From Salvia splendens (taxonomy: Eukaryota; Streptophyta; Magnoliopsida; Lamiales; Lamiaceae), in NCBI RefSeq assembly GCF_004379255.2, contig NC_056041.1, positions 14,787,559 through 14,851,558 of the forward strand: DNA of 64,000 bases, written 5' to 3'. Numbering within the stretch: position 1 is the first letter of the stretch; each line of letters starts with the position of its first letter. The translations under genes were made by a program, and so were the position numbers. Positions 25,372 through 36,574 of the stretch are shown here, piece by piece. The notes beneath the pieces were generated by a model that made no database searches, was not told the origin of the DNA, and saw nothing but the letters and a program-made list of their open reading frames with translations.

Positions 25372-25986
25372 GAGCATTTATAATATGAAGGACTTTCTCA
25401 TGGACTACTATTAGGTCTTCTCAAAAATATCTTCTTCCCACTCCACTGCCACATTGCTAGGACGTTCCACTGCATAATAGTGGACAAGCACTAGGATATC
25501 CCGAGGACACGCACAATAATAAAAAATTCACAAATACGCAATTACGAAATTAAAATTTCGACAAGAATACGGGCGGAGAAAGTGCAATAATAATTTTATT
25601 AAAAAATATACAAAGCAACAAAAAAAAACAACAATTTAAACAAAGTTCAGTATGCCTTGAATCTTTATAGTTTGTCGGTAGCCGAACGGGGTCTCGCTGA
25701 CCGGTCAGCGAGCCAGGGGTCAAGGGGGGTGACACCCCCGACGGTGTGATATGTTTTTGTTTTAGCCCTTCATTTTCGACGATCGTTGTGCCTGAAATGA
25801 AGTGCAACGAGCCGGATATATAGAGTTGAATTTAAAAAAAATGAAAAATACTTTCGTCCGTCGAGCACCCACAATAGCGGACGAGCCGACGGACAAGCGC
25901 CTTATCTGACGGACGAGAGATCGTCCGTCTGGCTCGTCCGCCTCAATAGTGGACGTCTACCGGGACGTCCGTTACCGTGGATGCTC
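25372..25986. mobile_element. Harbinger-type MITE with transposase-tail remnant
   Basis: Left end GAGCATTTATAATATGAAGG and right end (reversed) GAGCATCCACGGTAACGG; flanks TTA at left and TAA at right. The right end has repeated GACGGACGA/CTCGTCCG motifs. On the minus strand near 25770-25800 the residues TTIVENEG resemble the MIVEDEG block close to the C-terminus of Harbinger transposases, suggesting an internal deletion derivative. Confidence 0.7.
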
Positions 25987-25989
25987 TAA

Positions 25990-26733
25990 GATAATATCGA
26001 TTGATTCGGGTTGGTTATTATCAAATTATCGACCGTTTCTGTTCAAATCCGATGGTAACAACTTTGGCCACATTTGTCTATAGAAGCGAATATAGGAAAC
26101 AGTATGTACAACACAGATTAATACAAAATACGAGGCGGCCCGTTTGGCTGCACCTTATACTATAAGATAGAAAATTAATAATTTTGATGTGGATTTCTTT
26201 TTGTTTCTCACCTTTTCTTATAAATGTAAAAATTATAAAGTGGTCCAAATCAATTTTATGTTTTTTCTCTAATATGTTAGTGCTAGGCAGCTGTTTTCCA
26301 CGTGATACTTTTCAAGTTTTCACTCAACCTCAACCTCAACCTCAACCTCAACCTCTCAACCTCACAAATTTTATATACATAAATTAAATACAACAAAAAA
26401 GCAAAAAAGATTCCAGATTGGTCGAATAACCTAATGGGCCAGAGTATGACAGGCCCAAGACTCGTATGCCTGTGAGGACTTGGGACTAATTATTTAAATA
26501 TTATTATGATTTTTATTATCAAATCTAAGAATATACTAGAACACTTTAGCTCAACCACTTGTGATTTCATCAAAAAACTCATGAACTTTCTTAAGTAGGT
26601 GTTGTAGTTCTTGGCCATGAAATATTAGTATAATTATGATGCAATAACAACTAGAATTATCGAATAATAAGTTATCAACGTATTTACGTGCATAATTCAA
26701 TAACACAACGTATAATGACACGAGACATAGTAA
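25990..26733. other. Intergenic with a hexamer microsatellite
   Basis: Non-coding. Contains about six CAACCT units at 26323-26364. No gene recognised. Confidence 0.5.
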
Positions 26734-26742
26734 ATAAATAAA

Positions 26743-26927
26743 GGGTAAAGCTATGTGGCCATAATATGGTTGGCCATAATATGGCATTTCAGTAAATATA
26801 GATATTTTTGGATATTAATAATTTAATGATCTCATTTAATGCTTAATTCAGTTGACAATATTACTCTTAGTTTTAAATTGTAGTTTCTTTCTTTATTCAA
26901 GTAATTTGTACTCAACTTTTTACTACA

Positions 26928-26986
<59 letters not shown>

Positions 26987-28725
26987 TATATAATCTTAAT
27001 AATAGTTTTTTTAATTTTAGTTATCAGGAGTACAATACTCCATAATATATAATGAATAAGATAATGATGAAGTTACTCCACTCATATTATATACATATAT
27101 AGTAAATTAAATGATATATCAAAATATAACATCATAATTTTAAGTGAAATACTCTTATTCGAAAAATATTAAAATAATATTTTTATTAATTTTTGTAAGT
27201 TACTTGAATATTATGATTAAATTTAAAAAAAAATAGTTAAAACTAAAATTTTAGTTATTAATTCAAAGCATTTCTACGGAACATCTAATATGAAGCTACT
27301 ACAAAAAATTTGTGACACATATACCAAAAAATGTTGTGTATGGTTGGAGTAAAATCACTTTTTGGTGTGACATATATTCAAAATTCAGTTTGAGTTTAGT
27401 GTAAATAGTTGGAGATGTCTTTATAGATTTTATTTTTCAAGTAAAGTAATTTTTTTTAGTATTATTTAATTTTATAAATTATTGATAAAGTCTTGTGAGA
27501 TTGAGGATTTTAATATATTTAGATTTAATTATTAATTTTATGTACCATAAGATGTTATGGCATAGCATACTCAAGAAAGAGGGAGAAGTTAAATTACTAT
27601 GCTACATACTTTATGTGAGAATTATTCATAAATACAATTCTGATTTAGTCCATCTATGCATTGGTTTTTTTCATTTTTTCCGTTTAGTTTATCACTTTAA
27701 AAGTCAATATTAATTCATTATTTTACAAGCTATTGAAATATCAAAATTCAATTTAACAATTTTCTATATAGTTTCAAAATAAGTTGTGAATATGTAGCAT
27801 TACATTTCCTTATTAGTGAGTAGGTTGTGATATAACACCAAGGTTAAATATATTTTATATATAAAATTAGTTATAAAATTTAGTAAATAGTTAAATCTGA
27901 ATTATCTTGACAAAATATTAATATTATTAATAGTATGTGTTTTCATTAAATTTAAATTATTTCACTATAATTAAACAGAAAATTAATCTGTACTATAACT
28001 AAAATTGAATTGTTTTTATATCAATAGATTGTTATAGTATTTACATGTATTTTAATCACAACTTGTTTTAATAATAGGATAAGTTATAGTATACTTTAAA
28101 TTAGTTTAAATTAAATAAGTGAAGCTAAACATAAATAATCACTAATAATAGAATTGAAATATCAGGAGCATATTTTATTAGGATTTCAAAATTAATTATA
28201 CATATTAAATAATCTGAATAATTTGTAGTACCTCTTTTTGAATTAATAAAATATGTGTTTGATTACAAATAAGTGCATGTTTGATTACTAAACAATTTTA
28301 TAATAATTAAATATTAGTATAATTAAAATTTTCAAAATAATTAAATTACGTAACTAAACTGTATGGTTCATGTTTTCTAAATGTCTAGGCATTAGGAAAT
28401 AACTAGGAAAAAGTACATTTTTTCATCATGCCTTACAGTAAGATCTATTGATTTTCCAATCAAGACAAGAATGAAGAATGAAATTTGAAGTTCAAATTGT
28501 CGTATTATTGGTTGGATACGAATATACGAGTACCATTTATATTTGAAGATACAAATACAATATATTCTACTACTACATAAGTATTTAATATTTGAGGGTA
28601 TATTAGTCTTTAAAAAATTACAATTCTCTAGATGCATAAATTTCACCAATTTAGCATTAAGTACACAGAATTTTAATAATTTTTAATATTATGATTGACC
28701 ATAATATGGTCATTTAGCACCACTC
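26743..28725. mobile_element. Putative Mutator-like non-autonomous element
   Basis: The terminal 27 bp match the reversed right end at 19 positions; the shared core is CCATAWTATGG. Both sides carry ATAAATAAA (26734-26742 and 28726-28734), a 9-bp duplication as expected for MULEs, although the motif is low-complexity. The 1,983-bp interior is extremely AT-rich and includes a perfect TTA microsatellite (26934-26984). I see no credible gene in it. A chance match of AT-rich flanks is the main alternative. Confidence 0.55.
26934..26984. repeat. (TTA)n microsatellite
   Basis: About 17 perfect ATT units. It produces a spurious poly-leucine reading frame. Confidence 0.95.
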
Positions 28726-28972
28726 ATAAATAAATTACACAACGTAAAATATAAGTCAAGAATTAATACGTGTGGTGGTCCTGGTTAACACTTGTCATCT
28801 TCTGAAAAAGTTAAGCACACCTTAGTTACCACATAAATCGATGCCAAATACACCCAAATCATAGAAGAATCAAGATTAATTAGTACTAGTACATTTCTCG
28901 AGCCACTCAAATTCAACTCTCTTCTCTTCCCAAAGTATGTTTCTTTTGACTATGGTCGGCTGGTAAAAATTA

Positions 28973-29247
28973 CTCCATCCCATCTTACTATGTACTACCG
29001 TCATCACTCAAATATTGACACACTTTGACCCGGCACATATTTTAAAAAATATAATATAAAGTGAGTTGAAAAAGTTAGTAGATTATGAGTCATACTTTTA
29101 TATATTAGTTTTATAATAAAATGTTAGTATGAATGAGTTAGTGAAATATGTGATCAACTATAAAAAATGATAAAAAGTGAAATAGGACAAACTTTGAGGG
29201 ACGGACGGAAATGAAAAAATGAAACAAAATTTCAGGGACGGAGGTAG
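28973..29247. mobile_element. Stowaway-like MITE
   Basis: 275 bp with ends CTCCATCCCATCTT and, reversed, CTACCTCCGTCCCTGAAA, flanked by TA at 28971-28972 and 29248-29249. The right terminus appears twice (GGGACGGACGGAAATG then GGGACGGAGGTAG). Confidence 0.75.
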
Positions 29248-30809
29248 TATTTGGATTAGAGTATTTCTAATTCAGCGTAAGATTTTATATAATTTTATTT
29301 TGTAAAAAAGGGGAAAAAGAATTATTTTTCTATATTTATGAATGTGTCGACATTCCAAAAAGAAAATGTGTGTGATGAAAAATTGGGTAAAGAAATGGCA
29401 AACACAACAAAATTATTTTATTACTATAAAGAACAATAAAAGAAAGGAAAAAGGAAACAGAAAAACAATATTACAGCCTTGGAAGCACATGGAATGAAAC
29501 TAGAAAAAGTATATAGTTGAAAATGTTTATTATGCATAAAGGAGGTAGGTGACAATGTGTTGTTTTTATATGGGCAGCATCAATCCTTCAGTATTGTACT
29601 TCTAATTTATAAAAATTAATTTACTGTTGGATTGGAGTAATGCCAAATGATCGGAGTGACAGCAAATTTTGACTCCTATTCCACCTAAAAATATAAGTAT
29701 ATAAGATTTAATCATATTCAATACAAGCTCCATGAGTACTGATTATTAATATAATCGAATGTAGGTTTCTGTTCCACCCACCACGCTCATTTAATTTAAA
29801 TGGAGATTCTACATAATTTTATATTTTGTTAACCTGCATTAAAGTATTTAAAATTTCTCATGTTTGATAATAGTATGTTTTTTTTTATTTGATAATTAGC
29901 TTGCATTAATTATTAGCTCTTGCTTGAAGAATGGTAGTCTTTGAGGAATGATTAGCTAGTAAGGAGTAATTAATTATGGTTCATGCTTGAAGAATTCATT
30001 CAACTTTGGTTAAAATACAAGCATATTATTACCTATACTTAGGTAATACCCCCTATTCATATGGTATTCAATAATTTTCAAAGAAGATTATAGAAGAACC
30101 ATGAATCATTATTTCAAAACTAAAACTCAAATGAACCAAGAAATAAAATTCTAGTAATACTTACTTAAAATAATAATAGCATTAATAATAACGAGTTACA
30201 CAAACTTGACATGAAATTATCATAGCTTAATTGTGTCAAAGTTATAAGCATTTAAACATTAACATACCAATTTGTGATAATATTTGATTAACCTTTTTTA
30301 AATTTTTACTCCATATAGCATATAGTGGTAGTAAATACTACTCTTTCATAGTCGTGGAGTCATTTTGCCATTTTAGTATATTTGATAGTAGTTCATCTGT
30401 TTTATAGCAGTGGAGTCATTTTGCCATTTTAGTACGTTTGATAGTAGTGAAGTCATTTTTTTAGTAAAACTCAACACATTTTTTCTCACTTACTTTTATT
30501 CGCTTTTACTTTATTTTCTTTTTATCTTTCTACTTTTTTCAATTTTCTACTTTATTATACAATTACTTAATTTATTTAATATATTTTTTCTTAAATTATG
30601 TGGTGAAAAGAAAAGTCCAACAGAAATCGGAAGGAGTAGTATCCATTGTTGACACCATATAATCATATATATTCTCTGCGCTTGGTAATAAGTCATAGAT
30701 AAAGGACTATAATAAGTCGTGTAAACAATCACTTCAACTGAGAAAAAGTAAAAAAGTTTGCGCTGTTAAAATATCTCATTAACTTGGAAAAGGTGAAACT
30801 GGAAATTTT
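29248..30809. other. Intergenic with a degenerate Stowaway-like remnant
   Basis: AT-rich. At 30352-30450 the segment GTGGAGTCATTTTGCCATTT is present twice, 60 bp apart, and the region ends AGAAATCGGAAGGAGTAG near 30640, which suggests a worn MITE. No gene recognised. Confidence 0.45.
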
Positions 30810-30812
30810 TTA

Positions 30813-32851
30813 GACCATCCACAATAGGAATAGCCCAGCAATAGCCCAGTCATAGCCCAACCACTGCCACATCATCAGCACTAAAAATCCTCCTGCCACA
30901 TCATAAATAGCCCAGCCATAGCCTAGCCACATCATAAATAGCCCAGCCACATCACTAATAACAATTATATAAAATGACATAATTAACAATCACACAATAT
31001 ACGGAATTCAATTTACGAGACATATACGGGAAAAGTTTAATAATACTATTAAAATTTAAAAAAGTACAATAAATTAAAAAAAGTACATTAATTTAAAAAA
31101 AATACATTAATAAAAAAGAGTGACAATTCACTCCTCGTCTCCGTCGTCGTCGCCTCCGTCGCCACCATCGCCGCCGCCACCATCGCCGTCGCCTCCGCAG
31201 CCTACGCCGCTGCCGCCGCCACCGGTCTCCCTCCGTATAGCCTCCAACTCGTCCTGCAGGCTCATGAGCAAGGTTTGAAGCACGCTCTTCTCCACGGGAT
31301 CCGTCGCCAACCGCCATTCGGCCATCGTCTTGATCAACTGAGCGCGTGTTTGGGCGCGAGCGAAGAATTTGAGGTCCTGGGTGGATTGGCCAAGGGGGGA
31401 TGCCGACTGGACCTCCTGGGAAGCCCCGGCGTTACTTCTCGCCGCCTGCTGAGCGCGTCTGCGCCCAATCGGGCGAGGTCGGCCACCGACCGAACGCGGC
31501 GTGGGGAACTCCTGCGTCGTCTCGGGGAGGTCGTGGGAACCTCCGCTGCTGCCGCTGTAATCGCCGGTGTAGTTCAGTCGTTGCTTCTTCGGCCAGCCAG
31601 AGTCGACACCTACTCGGAACTTCTCGGACTCGCTCAGTACAAGATAGCAGTTCCAGTAGGTGAAGTCCTTGTATAAACCCTTCACTGGGAAGGCTTTCTC
31701 CGCTATTCTCCTGCAGTCATCCTCCGTTTGGCCACTGCTCATCATGCGGAGTGCGTTGGAGTACAAACCCGAAAATCGGGAGACTGCCGCCCTGATTCGG
31801 TTCCAGCCCTTCCGGCAATCCTCCCCGTTGCGGGGCCTCCCCTCCGGGCAAAATCTCTGGTAGGCTACTGCTATCTTGCCCCACATGTTGACGATCCTTT
31901 GCTCGTTCGAAACGAGAGGATCGTCGCAAACACTCACCCACGCCTTGCTGAGAGCGACGTTCTCGTCGTCCGTCCACCTCCTCCGTACCTCCTCCTCACC
32001 CGGCTGCGACGACTCGCCGACCTTCTTCTTGCCCTTCTTCTTTGGGGCGCCACGCCCCGGCACTGCCCCCCCGAACTAGAGTCTCCGGAGCTCCGAGAGT
32101 ATCAAACCCCAACTCATCCAAGGAACAACTATCAAACCCCAAGGGTGTTTGGGTCGATGTGTGCGAAGACCCAGTCGAAAAATCAAAACTAGGGCGATAG
32201 ACATCCCCCGCCGTCGCCGGGGACCCCCCAGGAGTCCCCTGTGTAGCCGGTACGACCCCCGGAGTCCACTGTGTCGCCGGTACGACCCCCGAAGTCCACT
32301 GTGTCGCCGGTGCTCCCCCGGGCATCATCTGCATCCCGGGTACCCACCCCGATATCGGCGGAAACCCCCCCGGCGGACTCCCCCCCATTGGGGCCCCGGG
32401 CATCATCTGCTGCCATGGGTACATGTTGTAGTACCCGGGCACCTGACCCCATCCACTTCCCACAGGGATCGACGGAGTTTGTGACCCGCTACTCCCGGAA
32501 CTAGGCTCGTTGTTGAGATACATTTCCCGTTGTTGATCTTGAACAGAAAGAAAGATAGAGAGAGTACTCGTTAAAACAAGTGGTGCGAATGAAAATGACG
32601 AGCAAAACGCGTATATACAGTGTTTCGGAAAAAAAAAATTAATTTTCGCGTTGGGCGGTGCGCTGGGCGATCCGGGAGCTGCAATAGCGCCAAAAGGACC
32701 GCCCAGCCGACCGCCCAGCGCCACGCCACCGCCCAGCGCTGCGCGGTTTCTCTCTCCAGTCAGCGGCTGGGCGGCTGCAATAGACCGCCCAGCGAACCGC
32801 CCAGCGCCGGCGCTCGGCTGGGCGGTCGCTGGGCGGTTATTGTGGATGGTC
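30813..32851 (-). mobile_element. PIF/Harbinger element, family B, ORF1 only
   Basis: Inverted ends GACCATCCACAATAGGAATA and GACCATCCACAATAACCGCC with TTA at 30810-30812 and 32852-32854. The left 100 bp (AATAGCCCAGC..., CATCATCAGCACTAAAAA, TCCTCCTGCCACATCAT) match 36575-38480. The right end carries repeated CCGCCCAGCG motifs. The single gene is ORF1 on the minus strand, with a promoter and leader (32540-32635) shared with the transposase-only element of the same family. Length is 2,039 bp, with clean ends and a single frame lesion, so it was probably active recently. Confidence 0.93.
31128..32523 (-). pseudogene. Harbinger ORF1 (Myb/SANT-like), one frame shift
   Basis: Starts at ATG 32523 (MYLNNEPSSGSSGSQ) with a Pro/Gly/Met-rich N-terminus containing ATQWTPGVVP-type repeats. 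The phase changes at a run of seven C on the plus strand (32066-32072), after which RRWTDDENVALSKAW opens the Myb/SANT-like domain, followed by a NAM-associated-like region (FKDFTYWNCYLVL-type) and an acidic Gly/Asp tail ending at 31128. The interval is 1,396 nt, one base over a multiple of three, so a single extra base explains the break; read with it, 464 codons. Such proteins are predicted nuclear DNA-binding partners of the transposase. The lesion could be real or a homopolymer sequencing error. Confidence 0.9.
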
Positions 32852-32854
32852 TTA

Positions 32855-33218
32855 AAGTTAAGCTGCTCATATTTGTGCTGGTGTGACAGAATACAGGTAA
32901 ATGTAAAACTATAAAAAACATACTCTACAGTATAAATTCGACACACAATTAAATCAATATAATTGTGGTTTGTATCTAAATTTTGTTCTATTAATTGGCT
33001 GATTTTTTTGTATGTAAAAGAAATACTTTAAACTCAATGAAACTAACGGACCCATCATAATGGATAGGAGGAAATATTACTTCTCTTTTTTATTTTCATT
33101 CCTTAATTATCTACCTGCAATGTCATGATCTTCATCTATATAATCTTCAAGTTGGTATGTATTTGTAGATGACAATTTTTTTTTATCACGAACAGGTACG
33201 TAGACTTTTCATGATTAA
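32855..33218. other. Intergenic, nothing recognised
   Basis: AT-rich spacer between a Harbinger element and a Stowaway-like element. Confidence 0.5.
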
Positions 33219-33220
33219 TA

Positions 33221-33828
33221 TTCCTTTCGTCTCTGATAAATATAAACTTTTGACGTAGCACGTGTTTTAATGCAAAATTTAAAAATAAAATTTCGATTGG
33301 ATATACTATGTTTTAATATAGAATCGATAAAGTAAAAGAGAAGAAAGTAAAAAGTAATGAAAATAATATTAGTAGATTGTGAATCGACGTCACTAATAAT
33401 GTGTGGTTAGATTGTAATAGTAGTACAAGTTGTTAAAACTCTCTAAGTCTTGTCTCACATTGACTTGGTGATGATTTCAACCCATCTATATAAGTATGAA
33501 TAACTCTCCCCCTTATAAGGCATTTTAAAGGATGAGTGATCAATTTCTAATATATATGGTATCAGAGCGGACTCAAGTCGATGATGAATTTTATCACTCT
33601 ATCTCTTCTTTTGCCTACCCACGTGATGGAAATCCGATGTGTCATTCTGGCCACACGTGAGAGGGCGTGTTAAAACTCTTAAATCTTATCCACGTTGACT
33701 TAGTATCGATGATCCTAGCTCCCATTTCTAATAAATTAATAAAATAATAAGATAAACTCAAATATTTTTTCCAAAAAAAAAGTTTATAATTTTCAGTGAT
33801 TGATTAAAAAAATTAAAGGAAGAGGGAG
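33221..33828. mobile_element. Stowaway-like MITE interrupted by a TRIM
   Basis: The ends TTCCTTTCGTCTCTGATAA and (reversed) CTCCCTCTTCCTTTAATT, both followed further in by ATAAACTTTT, with TA at 33219-33220 and 33829-33830. The middle is occupied by the TRIM at 33431-33733. Without it, about 300 bp remain. Confidence 0.65.
33431..33733 (+). mobile_element. TRIM retroelement, second LTR truncated
   Basis: An LTR-like segment (33431-33552, TGTTAAAACTCTCTAAGTCT to TTTCTAATA) is followed by TGGTATCAGAGC (33557-33568), the primer-binding site for initiator tRNA-Met, then about 100 bp, then a second copy of the LTR (33668-33733) with its middle deleted. There is no coding capacity, as in terminal-repeat retrotransposons in miniature. 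The copy in aquaporin intron 1 belongs to the same family. Confidence 0.8.
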
Positions 33829-33830
33829 TA

Positions 33831-34137
33831 AGATATATGAACGATTATTATTTGTTTCATTATTACCTTTTCTCTATTAATTACTATACCAGTCATTTGA
33901 AAATAAATTATTTTTATTTTATTATATTTTTAAAGTTAGAATTTTTTATTATTTTTTTCTGTTTAATAAAATAGACTTATGTTCTACAGCAACAAATATT
34001 TTATTTATTATTTTTATATCTCTTATTTATTTATATATATTCGTGACATTTCAAAAAAAAAAATTAAAAGATGAGGTAATATTGGATTCAAAAAACAAGT
34101 AGAAGTACTAGAAATTAGGTCAAACGTGAAACGACAA
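33831..34137. other. Intergenic, nothing recognised
   Basis: Very AT-rich spacer before a Harbinger-like element. Confidence 0.5.
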
Positions 34138-34140
34138 TAA

Positions 34141-34842
34141 GAGTACCCATAATAGTTAGGCGCGGGCCAGCTCGGGGCGGTCCATAGTGGCGGAGGTGTC
34201 CGCCCACGGGGCGGACGACGGATAGGCGACGGGGGGGCGAGGACGCGACAGGTTTCCTTTGCGCCGCGCCTGTAGCCGCGGCTGCCATAGTGACCGGTGC
34301 TCGTCGCGCCGATTGACATTTCACGAATTTTTTTTATTTACCTTTATAAATACCACTCATCCACTCCAAAATTTTTCACCATTTTCACACAATCCCTCCA
34401 TTCACTATCTACACTTTCACTCTCTAAAAATGCACGGTCGCGAGGACGAATCACCCGGCAGCAGCGAGGGAGGAGGAGGAGGAGGAGGAGAAGAAGAAGA
34501 AGAAGAAGACGAGGAAGCCGACTCCGACACCGAGTAGACGGTGGCGGAGTTTTTAGTTGTATTTTATTTTAATTATTCGTTGTATAATTTTACCCGTTTG
34601 CAATAAAACGAATATTCGGCCCCTATTACCTCGTTTTCTAATTATTTACACTGCGATGATTTTAATTATACCTGATTAAAACTAAAAACATTTTAAAATG
34701 AAAATTGATTATAAAATTTGGAGGCTATTGGAAGTGTCCATCATAGTGGCGGAAACAAAATTTTAGAGCAATAGACAAAAAAACTAGAGCTGGATAAAAA
34801 CTGGGCGGGGCTAATGGGGTGTCCGCCTTGTCGTGGACACCC
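34141..34842. mobile_element. Non-autonomous PIF/Harbinger-like element (copy 2)
   Basis: TAA flanks both ends (34138-34140 and 34843-34845). The left end GAGTACCCATAATAG and right end (reversed) GGGTGTCCACGACAAGG are imperfect. It shares TATAAATACCACTC (about 34347), the leader, the start of the reading frame and about 240 bp of 3' sequence with 3863-4808. Its right TAA is also the left TAA of the next element. Confidence 0.8.
34430..34537 (+). CDS. 35-residue acidic micro-ORF in MITE
   Basis: ATG 34430 opens an uninterrupted 35-codon frame: MHGREDESPGSSEG, seven Gly in a row, then acidic EEEEEEDEEADSDTE and stop. It keeps the first and last residues of the longer frame at 4202 and lacks everything between. 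It lies 80 bp after a TATA box. It may be translated, but more likely it is what remains of an ORF1 gene after deletion. No function is proposed. Confidence 0.35.
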   Translation: MHGREDESPGSSEGGGGGGGEEEEEEDEEADSDTE

Positions 34843-34845
34843 TAA

Positions 34846-35852
34846 GGCCATCCACAAAGCTGTTCCCCCACCGTTCCTAAACCGTTCCTTAAACTACTAT
34901 TTGCGGGCCTCACTGTACTTTTTTACTCCATTCCTTAACTAAAGAACGAAACCTGCAACCCTCCGTTTCTTATCCGTTCCTTAACCGTTCCTTAAATTAC
35001 TATTCATTCAATTTCATTTTTTATTTTTATTTCAAACCCAATTCAATTAAAACAAACACACTTCATTAAAATTAAAATAACATTACATCTTTAAATTCAA
35101 AAAATAGAAAAAGACATAATTAAAATTCTAAAAAAATAAAAAATGACATAATTTAAAATACAATTTTATAGAGACAACCAAGAATGAGTTTGTCCCACAT
35201 CGAAAGTGGAACATAAAACATTCAAGGATGTCTCTATAAAATAGAGACAACCAAGAATGAGTTTGTCCCACATTGAAAGTGGAACATAAAACATTCAAGG
35301 ATGTCTCTATAAAATAGAGACAACCAAGAATGAGTTTGTCCCACATCGAAAGTGGAACATAAAACATTCAAGGATGTCTCTATAAAATAGAGATAATCAA
35401 GAATGAGTTTGTCCCACATCGAAAGTGGAACATGAAACATTCAAGGATGTCTCTATAAAAGAGAGACAACCAAGAATGAGTTTCATAAATTCGCAAGCCT
35501 ATCAAATATATATGGGCTAATACGAATTTCTAGTATTCATTTATTTGTAAAATTATTTTTAAATATAAAAAATAATTTTTATAAATAATTTTTTTTTAAA
35601 AAAAATGAATTTATGGCGTCAGCGTGACGACGCCCACTCGCGGGCCGGCGAGTGAGCGTCACGCACGACGCAGGGCGAGCCACGTCGCCGAAGCGCGTGG
35701 CGGCACAGACCGTGCCGCGTTTCGTTCCGTCGGCACCCAGCACGGAATGGGAACGGAACCGGGACGAAACCTTGCGCCGCAACGCGTTCCGCGGCGAAAC
35801 CGTTCCGGCGGAACGGCATGCAGAACGCCGGCGGCCCGCATTGCAGGTGCTC
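34846..35852. mobile_element. Harbinger-type MITE with internal tandem repeats
   Basis: TAA at 34843-34845 and 35853-35855; ends GGCCATCCACAAAGCTG and (reversed) GAGCACCTGCAATGCGG. Both ends repeat ACCGTTCC/GGAACGG motifs. The interior AT-rich part contains the 73-bp tandem array at 35164-35483, apparently acquired from another element. No gene is present. Confidence 0.8.
35164..35483. repeat. 73-bp tandem repeat, four copies plus a partial
   Basis: Units begin GAGACAACCAAGAATGAG at 35171, 35244, 35317, 35390 and, incomplete, 35463; the period is exactly 73 bp. Each contains TTGTCCCACATCGAAAGTGG and ends TGTCTCTATAAAA, the perfect inverse of the TTTTATAGAGACA that opens it, so every junction can form a hairpin with 9-bp arms and an AAA loop. 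Copies differ by only a few substitutions. The sequence resembles the U3/TATA part of a TRIM- or Cassandra-like LTR, but I see no primer-binding site. Confidence 0.9.
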
Positions 35853-35855
35853 TAA

Positions 35856-36477
35856 GAGTTGGGCAATATTCTTACACAATTGTGGAGTAATACTCAGTAT
35901 TAGGAAATAATTTCATTTTAAATACGAAAAACAAAATTAATTTATTGGGAAGGGTGATAGCAAGGGCAAAAGTGTGAGGGGCGAGCGGATAAAGACGTTG
36001 GATCGGTGGGAGGGGGGTGGGACCCACAGCAGTACAGCACACCACAGACACAGATGATTAGTTCTCACATGGTCTGGTCTCGCTGTTGTTATGGGCCCAC
36101 CCCCTCTCTCTCCTATCTCTCTCACACACACACACACACCCATCATCTCTCACTCTCTGCTAAATTTTAAAGAGAAATAAAATTTTGTGGGTGACAAGTT
36201 GTAATTCCAGACATGTTTATTCACGACGTTCACGAGTTCTTGTCCAAAATTCCAACCAATTAAATTTCCATAACAAATTTGTATAGTTTGCAATTTACAT
36301 AGCTTTAATAAATGCAACTTATGATAATGGGTTATGAATTTCGATGTGTGCATAGCATATCTTTTTTTATTAATTAAGAGGACATGAAATTTTACTATTT
36401 ATAGATACAGTATGGAACTCTCTTGTCCGCTGGAAGTTTCCCGAAGGGAGTGCTTCTTTTCATTAGTACTCCATGGT
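35856..36477. other. Intergenic with promoter-like segment
   Basis: The part at 35950-36150 is GC/pyrimidine-rich, with GTGGGACCCAC, GGGCCCACC and a CT/CA microsatellite (36106-36140). It looks like a plant promoter and leader, but no coding region follows. The rest is AT-rich. Confidence 0.4.
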
Positions 36478-36574
36478 TTAGGGCAGCATTGGGGTGCCCT
36501 AAAGCCCGCCCTATATATCGTCACGTCAGTATTTTATCCTTCTATCCTTTCACCTGCAGTAGGGTGCCCTATAA

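Noticed and set aside
26852..27052. Poly-leucine open frame
   Set aside because: It is only the TTA microsatellite in translation.
31275..32192. Plus-strand open frames over the family B ORF1
   Set aside because: GC-rich antisense shadows of the minus-strand ORF1.
35164..35483. Regular repeats that could suggest a CRISPR array
   Set aside because: Repeats are directly adjacent with no unique spacers, and the context is a plant transposon.
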